Assembly: GCA_037074705.1 (NCBI GenBank)
Contig: CM073591.1
Location: 64,095,397 to 64,159,396 of the forward strand
Direction of reading: 5' to 3'
Length of the DNA: 64,000 bases
Source: Zhengitettix transpicula
Lineage: Eukaryota; Arthropoda; Insecta; Orthoptera; Tetrigidae
The notes under the pieces are model-generated. The model was not told the origin of the DNA. It did not search any database and saw only the letters and a list, made by a program, of their open reading frames with translations. Numbering within the stretch: position 1 is the stretch's first letter; each line of letters opens with the position of its first letter. Position numbers and translations under genes: made by a program. This document shows, piece by piece, positions 49,801-61,540 of the stretch.

Positions 49801-52800
49801 TCTGGTTCGTATGATGGTCATATAAGTTGACGCCAGGGTGTGCCCTGATGATGGTCATAGCAGTCAGTTTTGAGACAGCAAAGTCTGTTCACGTGAGAAA
49901 CCAAGTAGCGGTCGAACAAAGTAAACGCGGGTTACGGTTGATATTGGTCGCATTCAGCCTACGAAATTAAATAACATTTAAAGTAAAGTCGGCACATACA
50001 TGTAGGACGGTGGTCAGTTAGCCAGAAATTTAGTGAAGTGCACTAAAGTTGTGAGGAGATTTAGGCAGTGAATGGCATGTTAAAATAAGTTCTCTTCAAA
50101 AGAAAACTAGTGAAGTGAATAAATAGTGTGGTACAAGACCAGCTCTAATAATTTGGTATGTAAAAATCTTCTATTGTAAAACTTATATAAAAATGCGTAC
50201 AGTTACATTTCTTTAAATTTCTGTAGAGTTCACTGGATTTAAGATTTATTTATATTAATTTATTGTAAATTTAATTATTATTCTTTTGTTACTTCTTTGA
50301 TTTTCATTTGACTTGGTGATAATTGCAAATTACTCTAATAAGAGGCCCAACAAGCAGCCCTGAAGAATTAAGAGTTAGCACCTGACGAAAGGAACAAGGA
50401 TCCCAGAAACGTTGTGTGGTATTTATATTACCTTATTTTGTCTGAATTGGCTGTCTTTATTATTATTTATTTTCAATCTTACGTAAATTTTTTCATTTTA
50501 ATTAAGAGTTTCATTGAAATCTGTGGCAATTATTTAAGAATTATTTACAGAATATAAATTAAATAGAAATTTGTAAAAAACTTTTTTTTTTAAAGTTGTT
50601 ATAAATCCATTAATTATCATTCCCTTTAAATTCGTTTATGCATTCCAACGTGAGTTTTTTTTAAAAAAATTGCATTCCACATTAGTTGATGTCACAACAT
50701 GGGATATTTTATTTTCTTCACTTGTATAATACAATATATATATATAAAACACACACACACGCGAGCGCGCCACGCACACACACAAAATATTAGGAGAATC
50801 CATTAAGGAATTGGAACTAATTTGGTGACAAAGTCACATTCAAACTTGGATAGTGAGGAAGGATAGAAATAAATAGGAGAAATAGGAGGATTGCGCTTTA
50901 TGTGAATTCATATGCTCGGGCGAAGAATTACGCATATGTAATGAAAAGCATATGTTCAAATATTCCTTAATGGAAGCTCCTAATACTTCATTCCATCTAC
51001 TCTATCCATTCCTCCACTAAAACTACTAATTGTCCACAATAAGACCGTCTATATTTGCCTGGTCAGGAACTTGACCCGGTGGCCGAGATGGTTAAGGCGT
51101 CTGTGTACTAAGCAGAACACGTGGGTTCAAGTCCCGCCTGGGTCAAATATTTTCAGTCTTTCCTTCTTCCATCCTTCTCTCTGCTTTGAACATATGCATA
51201 TATATATATATATATATATACTTGGATAGTGAGAATAGGAGAAATAGGAGGATTACGCTTTATGTGAATTCATATGATCGGGCGAAGAATTACGCACATA
51301 GAAAAGCATATGTTCAAAGCAGAGAGAAGGATGGAAGAAGAAGGAAAGACTTAAAAAAATTTGAACCAGGCAGGATTTGAACCCACGTATATGTATATAT
51401 ATATATGCTCATACATACTCACATGGTCTCTTGAAAGTGGGGAAGGCAGGTAGGAAGGGCACTATTTAAAGGATGTTGAGTCCAGGGCTTTGCCTGGACT
51501 ACAAGACATGTTGAAAAGACAGTTTCCACAGATGGAGTTCTGCCTCGGATGAATCTCGGGTAGAGCTTTAAGGATGCTGAGTGTGAAGCATTGGTCGAAA
51601 TTGTTTATATTGTGGCTTTGGGCATGAATTGAATTGGCTAGTCGTTCAGGGAGTGGTCTTTTGGTTTGGCCTATATAGAATGCAGGGCAGAGTCTACAGT
51701 AAATTTGGTATATGGCGTGGGAGGAGAGGCAGGTGATGTTCTCTTTGATTTTGTATGTTTCTGTGTGATTCTGAAAGGTTGTGGTGGGCTGTAAGATATG
51801 GCAGACATGGCATCCTACGACAAATTGTGTATCTGGCATGGGTAGACGGATGGGGGTGTGGGTTTTTCAAGGGTGGACAAGTAAATTTCGGAGGATGGGT
51901 GGGCGTCTGAAGGCAACCCTTGGGCAGGTAGGGAGGATGGTTTTTAGTTCAGGTTTGGATTGCAGTCCAGTTTATGCTAGGCGAGGAATGAAATTGATTT
52001 TTGTAGTCCAGGGAAGTAGGTTTGTTGTGAGGGGTGTACTACTTTTTTTTGTTTTGGTCCAGACTGGGTGTGGGTGTTTGGAGGTTTGATAGGGCACGGG
52101 TTATCTGTTTTTGGATGAGGTCGCTGGGATAGTTTCTATTGAGGATCCAGTTGGTGTGAGAGGTCAGACTATTCCAGGTGGAGCAAATATGTGCTCCCCT
52201 GTTGTGTGGAGTGGGTGGCAACTTGTGAAGTGCCGATATTGGAGTGTGTTTTTGGGTTTTATGTGGACAGATATGTTGATTGTGCCAGAACTCAGATGTT
52301 CGTCAACGTCTAGGAAATTGACTTTGGTTGGGGAATGGTTCCAAGTGAACTTTACAGTGTGTTTGAAGTTCAGGGTTTGGAGAAATTTGGATAGGGAGTC
52401 TGGTCTGTGGGTCCATAGCATGAAGATGTTATCTATGAACCTGAACCAGGCCATGGGTTTTAATGGGGAGGAATTTAGGTTGGCCTATTCTAGGTGTCCC
52501 ATGAACAGGTTGGCGTAGGAGGGGACAATCCAGGTGCCCGCAGCTGTGCCACTTATTTGATGGTAGATGTTGTCTTGGAAGGAAAAGTAATTTCTGGTGA
52601 GGACAAACTGTGTGAGGGAAAGAAGAAAATTGGTGGTGGGGAAAGAATTTGTGGGGCAAGAAGTATTCAAGTGTCACTAGTCCATTGGCATGGGGAATAT
52701 TAGTGTAGAGTGAGACATCTATAGTAACCAAAAGGGCATCAGGTGGAAGAGTGTTTGGGAGTTCATGGATACGGCGGAGGAAGTGGTTGGTTTTTCTACT

Positions 52801-55800
52801 ATTGGTTGGAGGGACTAAAATGCAGAAATACTCTCAGTAGGGGAGTTGTAGCCAGCAACTATTGGGCGGCCCAGGTCTGTGGAATTTGGGGAGCAGGTAG
52901 AAGGTGGGTGTTCTGGGGTTTTTTGGGGCGAGGAGTTCAATGGAGGCTGATGAAACAAGAAAAGAGAGGCAGCACAGTCATCAACTGAAGTCAACAGTTG
53001 GTCTAGTTTGGCTGAGTGGAAAAATTATTTCAAATTTTCAAGAACCATTCATCAGGAAAATAGGTCTGAACTGTGTGCCTGACCAGGCATGAAATCAGTT
53101 CAGACACAACCTACTTTCCTAGGCTGCAAAAACTCCATTCTCCGCCCAGCCTACACTTGACTTCAACCCAACGCAGATATAAAAAAAAATTCCTTCCTTT
53201 AATAATTTAATTTTGTATATTTTTGTTTGTATATACTTTGGCCGAGAGATTGAATGATTGATACAGAGAATTGCTTATGTTGATTTATGTTATGTGTTGT
53301 ATCTTTGAAATAATAAATAAGGAGTTACGTATTGGCAATCTGTCAAAATACTACAGAAAATAATTTCAATATCAATCATTACATAAAGAAGATGACAGAA
53401 ATAGGTATTAGAAAAGATAGCATAGAAAAAGTAGAAGCAGACTGAGTGCAAGTATTTAATGTAAGAGTAGGCAAGAAAATTTTGTCTAACTTCCAAACCA
53501 TTCAATTAATTTTATATACTTAATTTATTATTCAGTTAAATAATACCTGAAAATTTTAAAGTTTTTGTAGGTGTATTTATATTTTGTTGTTTCTTCTGTT
53601 CATGTATACTTCATTCACTTGGTACATCAAAATTACATTAAGAAAATGACAATATGATTACCTGTAATTGCTTAGATGATGATAGTGCTGTCTTCATCTG
53701 TAAGTCAGCTGGAACAGGCGTAATGTGCCTTAAAGTAATATGGTTTCTTGAACCAGGGTCATTAGCAAGAACAGACTTTATTGCTCCCCAAAATGGACAA
53801 CATATATACAGCACACGTTGATCAACAAGACCCAGAGAATCTAAGGCTGGTGCCACATTATTATTATTTTGAGCACAAACTGTAACAATAAATCATTTAA
53901 AAAAATAACAACTTGATATGATTTCATGTAACTGTATACTAAAATTTAGGTAAATCCAAACTATATCTCAGTCTGATAATTGATTTACAAGGGTAGAAAA
54001 GATGGAGATTGTGCCTTATCTGAGTTTGGCTGGTATTGAAATAACAAGTGATTGAAATTATATCTGATGGATTGAACTCATTCTTTGAAAACACTCTTAA
54101 TGGTTAATTTCTATAGGAAATCATCTTGATTTTCCAACTGAGAAAATTTCCAACCCTCTTAATAGAGATGGTTAACGCCAGAGTGGGATATCCCCTTACT
54201 GAACCTATTTGAGATAATGGGGGTTTTTAGTTTTGGCTTCACATTTATGTCATCCTCTATTCCAAAATTCTTTATGCTGCCACATCTAGAGCATCAAATA
54301 AACTACACTCAGACCATTCTGGCATTGAAAAGACGGACCCTAAACCTGAGTTACATAATTTTAGATAAAAATGTGGGATAGCTCACTCTGGCATTAACCA
54401 CCTCAATTGTATTGAAAGACTTCTGCACCACGAAAGAACACAATCAAAGGAAAGAAAGCTAGATATGTTTGAGTTAAGAAGATTGAACTAATGAGCAAGA
54501 TTTTGAACAGGCTGGCACTGTGCTACAATAAAAACACTAATAATAGGTGCTTGAAAGCTGACAAGCTTTTCTTAATTCTATTCACTGGGAAAGCCTTCAA
54601 TCTTTAATTATTTCTCTCAACGAGAAGGTGATGTACAGAAATGTGAGACGTTTGGAGAAGTTAAGGAAAGGACTACTGAGTAGCTTTGTCTTTCTTATGA
54701 GATGTTGGGACCAGGACACAGCCCCGAAGTTTGTGATACTAAGATCACCAATACAGTCAGCTGTAGTGAAAATTCTATGCCATACGGCCATGGCTCTTAC
54801 ATATTGTGCGAAGGAAAATGGACGTGAACAGTAATCTTCATTTTTTTATGCACCTGAACTTATCCGTAGTATTTTCAAAAACTATATGTCATATGATCAC
54901 CAATATTAGAACAGATCAAGAGCAGACAACTAAAAAGAACGGCTACCAAACAAGCAAGTATGCTAAAGCCAACAAAAACCCTACACTAGTGCTACAACGT
55001 ACTGTATTGAATTTGTTGGAAGTTAGTCTAGATGAACATACAGTGTCCATGCAATTGAAAGGTTTGAATTTTGTTCCTGCCATAAGTCTGATACGGGTAA
55101 AGAAATTATCTGCGGTCTAGAATGATTTCTGTGCGAACAACGACTTAGTAACTGGTGGAACTTTGTTTCCTCATAAAAGCTGCCACAAAGTTACATGGGT
55201 GTCACCAGATCACAGAACACAAAATCAAATCGATCACTTTCTCATAAGCATCTTTATGTGATGTCAGAAATACGAGAGGAGCAGACATTGGATTAGACCA
55301 TCACCTGCTGGTAGCAAAATTTAAATTAAAAATATGCACTGCAAATAAAAAATACAAGACTACAAATAAATACTATGATATTAGTAAATTAAAGGAAATA
55401 CAATATTGTATTATTTTAAACTGGAACTGAAAAATAGATATGAAATTTTAGCAAGTCAAACAGAAGATGATAACGATATGAGTAGAAGTGACATAGAAAA
55501 TGGGGAACAAAAAGTAGAGTAATTCGCAAAGAGTAAAAATATTTTTTAAAAAACAAGTGAAGACATGTTACACTTTAAAAAGGGACAAATAAAGGACTGG
55601 ATGTCTGGGAAGACATGGGAACTTATTGTACATAGAAGAGAAAAAAACTGAAACAAATTAAAAGCAAAACAAGAAAATAACTTCAGAAAAGCTATAATTT
55701 GCTAGACAAAGAAGAGTGTCAGGAAGGACTACCGTGAATAGTTAGATGAGAAACCAAAAGAAGCAGAAGCAGCAGCAAATAAAAGGGACAACAAGGAATT

Positions 55801-58800
55801 ATATCGCATTACAAGAGTTTTGGCAAAAAAGAAATTCAATAGCGCAGGCCCAATCAGAAGTACGGATGGAATACTATTAACTACAGAAGAAGGCCAAGCA
55901 TTGGGTTGGAAAGAACATTTCAAATGCAGATTTTAACCATGAAACGGAGATGGTCGAAGAAGATGAAACATGACAGTGTGAACTGAATATTAATACACAA
56001 CCACCTATAAGTGACGAAATCAAAAAAGCAATAAAACAATTGAAAAACAGTAAAGCAGCAGGAGTATATGGCATTCCACCAGAAATTTTGATTACAGACA
56101 CAAAAATTGTTGCTAATATTTTACAACCAATTTTTAACAAGATATGGGAAACAGAGAAAATGCCAGAAGACTGGAGAAAAGGATTAATTGTAAAACTGCC
56201 CAAGAAAGGAAATTTGAAAGACTGCAAAAACTGGAGAGGAATTACTTTGCTCTCTATACCAAGCAAGGTATTTTCCAGGATAATATTTAATAGAATAAAG
56301 AGACCAATTGACAAACAATTGAGAAGGAAACAAACAGGTTTTTGCGAAAACCACAGATGCACAGATTTAATAAATACGTTATGTATAATTATCGAGCAGA
56401 CAAATGAATGGCATACGTCACTGTATGCCACATTCATCAATTTTGAAAGAGCCTTTGATTCTCTAAATAGACTGACTACATGAAAGGTACTAGAACAGTA
56501 TGGAATACCAGAAAAAATTCTCAACCTAATAAAATAAATGTATAAAGAATATAAATGTCAAGTGATACACAAAGGGAAACTCACAGAAGCCTTCGGTGTG
56601 ACAAGTGGGGTGAGACAGAGATGTATTTTATCCCCAATCCTATTTCTTGTGGTGTTGGACAAAGTGATGAGAAGAACTTTAGAAAATAGAAGACGAGGTA
56701 TAAGATGGGTTTATACGGAAGGCTAAAAGACTTAGACTAATTAGATGATATCTGCCTCCTCTCACAGAGTTTAAAAGACATGACTGAGAAAGTATCTTGC
56801 CTAGACAAAGAAGCAGCTAAAGTTGGATTAAAAATTAATAGTAAGAAAACCAAAGAAATGCGGATAAACTCAAAATTAAGCCAAAAAATACAAACACAAA
56901 CATAAGGAGGAAATTGAAACAGTGAGTGAGTTCATTTATCTAGGAAGCATAGTAGCAACAAGTGGAGGAGCCCCAGAAGACATCAAAACACAAATTAAAA
57001 GGGCAAATGGAGCATTTGTCCAACTATACACCCACTGGAAGAACAAAAATATTTCCAGAAAACCAAGATTCGCATATTTAATAGCAATGTCAAATCAGTA
57101 CTGCTCTACAGATGTGAAACCTGTAAAGTAACAAATCAAATTACAAAGAAATTACAAAAATTTAGAAATCACTGTTTAAGGAAAACAATTGGTATAAGAT
57201 GGCCCAAAATAATAAGTAACTCTGCATTATGGGAAGTCTGTGGTGAGACAGACATAGAGAAACAGATAAAAATGAGAAAATGGAGATGGATAGGACATAC
57301 CTTGAGGAAGAATGAAGGGTTAGTTGAGAAGGAAGCATTAGACTGGAACCCACAAGGTGAACGAAAAGTAGGAAGACCTAAACATACCTGGAAGAGGACG
57401 ATCATGGAGGAGGCGAAGGAGTGTGGCAAGACCTGGAAAGAAGTTAAAATGTTGGCAAAGAATAGAGTTAGGTGGAAATGTTTCAAGATGCCCTATGTTC
57501 CTAAAGGAACGAAAGAATATAGTACTACTTATACGCTGGTGGTGGTGATGTATATAGGAGGAGGTTTAATGTTTGGAATCTGGTGAGTTGGAATGTGAGG
57601 TTCTTGATTTTCTGTTTCCATGTCCTGTAGTAGTACGAATCTTTTAGGAGAGGAAAATGGGGATAGGGAATCACTACAGTTGCTGTTGATGCACATGGTG
57701 GTTGAATGTTTTGCTGAACTGTTTCTTGTTCCACTCTGATGTGTTGAGATACTAGTTTGGGGAGGAAATAGAGAGGACTGTAGAACAGGTTAAGCGGATA
57801 TGTCTTGGTCACTATGTTCCACTGGAGATGAGGTTATTGTAGGATCACTGTTGTTTTCACACGATTGAGCAAATGATTCTTGATTAACACTTTTCACTTT
57901 TGATGTTGGTTGAGCTTGAGAGTTGAATGTTTTTACTGTTGTGTGGGGGTGGAACTGGGTCATCTCTCATGTAGCTGGTGATGTGAAGAAGTGATGATGC
58001 TGATTCTTGACAGATGGATTTGATAATTTCTTCAAAATTTAACTACGAGTTGCCTGTTTTGAACTCGACTGTGAGTCATAGATGATTGGAGCATAGTGTT
58101 TATTTACTTTCGTCTGTATACAACTGCGGCACATGAGTGAATGTACTGAGGTATGTATAAATGCATTTTCCCAAACCAATTTTTTTTAAGAGAGAGAAAA
58201 AATAGAGAGCCCTGACAAAGAATAATTGCATCATATTCAATAGATTCAATTGGTAGCTATTGGAAAAATTAATAAAACTAAGTATTATTGTTATTACAGA
58301 AATAAGAAAGAATTTAATATTAATTTTATTTATAGTTATACCTTCTGAAACTGGCAGATTTGAAATACTAGAGAAGAACAGACCATCTGGAAAATTTGGC
58401 AATTCAAATAACCAACCTAAACAAAGTTTGACAAGAACAGCTGTATACTTGTCCGCTATAGACAGACTGCAATATATCTGGACAAGTTCCTGAAGAACAT
58501 TTAAGTAATATGGTATGCGTAAGGTTACTGCATCCATTATTGCCAAATACTCCACAATCCAAGGTATGGTATAAACTAGTTTTTGCTCTTTCTTTGCTTC
58601 CTGAACATACACAATAATATCCAAAACAGGATTAACCTGAAACAAGAATCCATCAACAGACAGTTAACATTAAATATAAACTTTAATTTGAAAATAGCCT
58701 GAGTAACAAATTATAATTAACTATCTGCTTTACTATGATAAAGGTAATGAAATGACATTTGTTTTTATATCATAATCAAAAAAATAATAACGATGTGAGA

Positions 58801-61460
58801 AATTAGTGGTTTTTATACCCAAAATCTTGCTGAAATTTCTAATAAATTAATTTTTATTAAGTATTTACATAGGAGAAAATGAATATAATGCCTAACATTT
58901 GTCCCTTTTGTACATACTTTTTTTTGACAGAAATGTATAATAAAAATATGTTCTCCACAATTCCATTGTATAAATAATTACAAATTAAGTTAAACTATAA
59001 ATCACAGTGTGTATGAAATCAGCACCATAATAATACTATATTTTTTAAATGATATTATTAATTTTGACAAAGATCACAAAAATTAAAATAACCATCATGG
59101 ACTACCTGGGTTGGTCATAATTCTTTTGACAGTTTCTCAATAATTTTTTTCAGTACTATCAGACTAAAAATTGTGCAGTCAATTGGAGTATATTATTGTT
59201 TAAGAATCATCTGAGTAACTATAACTAATTTTTTTTTTAATTTCATCTACGCATAAATATCTTTTTTCCGGTTTCATTTGTTTCCTATCCTTTTGAATTA
59301 GGAACATTACAACAAACACTGTCATATTTATAAAAGACAGCATTTTCATAAGATTACCAAGTAAGATACAAACCTGACTTCGAATGGTACATTGTTCAAT
59401 TATTAATTTTTCTGAATATGGAACATTTGAATAATAAGGCAGAAAGTTTACAAAACCCAGGAATTTTGACAGAAGTTTCATGGCACTTAAGCAAGTTAAA
59501 AAATCTTGTTTAGTTTCTTCATCAACAGAATCATCTGAAACAATAATAATAATAATGGAAACAGACAGAACAAAAATGAGAAACTATGATTGAATTGTTT
59601 TTGGCACAAAATAGAATACTGATGATTGTAAAAGACATTCTGTTCAAAATAATAAATAATTGTGATTATTTTTACAAAGTTTTATATAAAACTAACTTTC
59701 ATTTGTGCAACATGTTGACTAAATGATTAGAAACAAATTACAAAGAGCTAAATAAAATAATTAGAGAATTTTAAAATTCCTGAAGAAGGGGGCTCACGTC
59801 TCACCCAGACTATGCAAACTGTTGGTTTAAGGTAAGCCAGCTGCTCTGTGCCCCTCTTTCCTATCCAAATGAGAATTAAATAACACATTAAGATAGGAAA
59901 AAGGGACAACGAAATTGACTCAACAGTTGGTTCACTCGGGCTGAGGAATAAAAATATTTTAAATTTTCGAGGAGGGAAGGTATGAACTGCATGCCAGCTA
60001 GGCACAAATTGACTATAGTCTGCACTACGAAAATGTAATACTAGGGTCACGCACTCTTCTGAATACATTGTGTCCAATAACTTACATGTGTGGCAACTGT
60101 ACGTTATGGTTAGTATGGGGGTATGAAATATGGCAACACTGCTGGATGAGGAGCAATGAGTGGGATGGATACTACTTGACCTTGATATTACATTTTCGTT
60201 GAACTGACTATAATCAAATCTAAGGTGCACAAACCATTAAACAGCAACAATCGACACCCAACAAAGTCAACAACTGTCTCTCTCTCCCTCTCAAGTGCGG
60301 AGGCTAAAAAGGAAAGAACATTAAAAAGTAAATGAATGAAAAAGGGGAAAGGATTAAAAATATATTATAATATATTGATACGAGATTTCAACATATTATT
60401 GCAACTACTGCAACAATGACTATTTTAATAATATTAGAAGTTGTTATGTTCCAGGTGAACTTGATGAAGAATTTGTTGTTTAGGTTCTCAAAAAATTCTG
60501 AAAGGGCACCTATCCATGGGTCTATAGTATGAAAATATCATCTATGGAGCAGAACCAGGTTAAGGGATTCAGTGAAGAGGAATTTAGGTGTTGCTGTTCC
60601 AGTTGACCCGTGAAGAGGTTAGCATAGCAGTGCTACTTATTTGGGTAAGATGATGTTTTGAAAAGAGAAGTAATTCTTGGTGAGGTCAAACTGGGTGAGG
60701 GAAATCAGAAAGTTAATGGCATGGAAAGTATTTGGCTGTCTGTGAGACAAGAAATATTCAAGTGCTGCTAGGCCTCTAGCATGTTGGATATTGGTGTACA
60801 GGGAGACAGCACCTATGGTAACCAGGTGGGAGTAGTTTTGGGAGTTCATGGAGGCAGTGAAGGAAATGATTGATGTCTTTAATGAAAGAAGGTTGTTTTC
60901 CATTGTAAGCTGTAGGAATTCATCCACCAAAGTGGAAACACCTTCGGCAGGGCAGTCATAGTCAGTGACAATTGGACGGCCCAGCACCCCAGTTATGTGG
61001 ATTTTTGGGCACAGGGTGTTCTAGGATTTTTTTTTGGAGTGAGGAGGCTGATAGAATAGGGAAATCATTTTTTAAGAGTGCCGAGCATTCAAACAAACTA
61101 TCATAAATTATAGTAGGATTGAGGACAGTGGGGTTAGGTTTATAAGTTTTGTCATACTTCAGCTGACAAAGTGCTTCAGCCATGTAACTCTCCACATCCA
61201 TTATGATGGTGGTTGAGTCCAAGTCCACCAGGACAATGACAATATCAGTATAGTGTTGGAGGTTGTGGAGGGTGTTGGTGCACCATAGTTTGAATTCATC
61301 AATTCATACCCAGCCTGCAGCAGTTCAGACCTTCCTTCCTGTCCTGAGCTCCCCAAAATTTGAAATATTTTTAATCTCCATCCCAAATGGACCAACTGTT
61401 GATTTCAGGTAAGTCAACTTCACTGCTTTCTTTTCAATCTAAATGTGTTATATATATGTA

Positions 61461-61540
<80 letters not shown>

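Noticed and set aside
19799..51144. Calling the three tRNA-like stretches functional host tRNA genes
   Set aside because: All are internal parts of one repeated inverted-repeat element, have the atypical anticodon ACT, and two carry stem-weakening changes. They are listed only as tRNA-like.
54628..55120. Two plus-strand frames as a host gene
   Set aside because: The LKGLNF signature and position beside a LINE show a Penelope-like N-terminal remnant.
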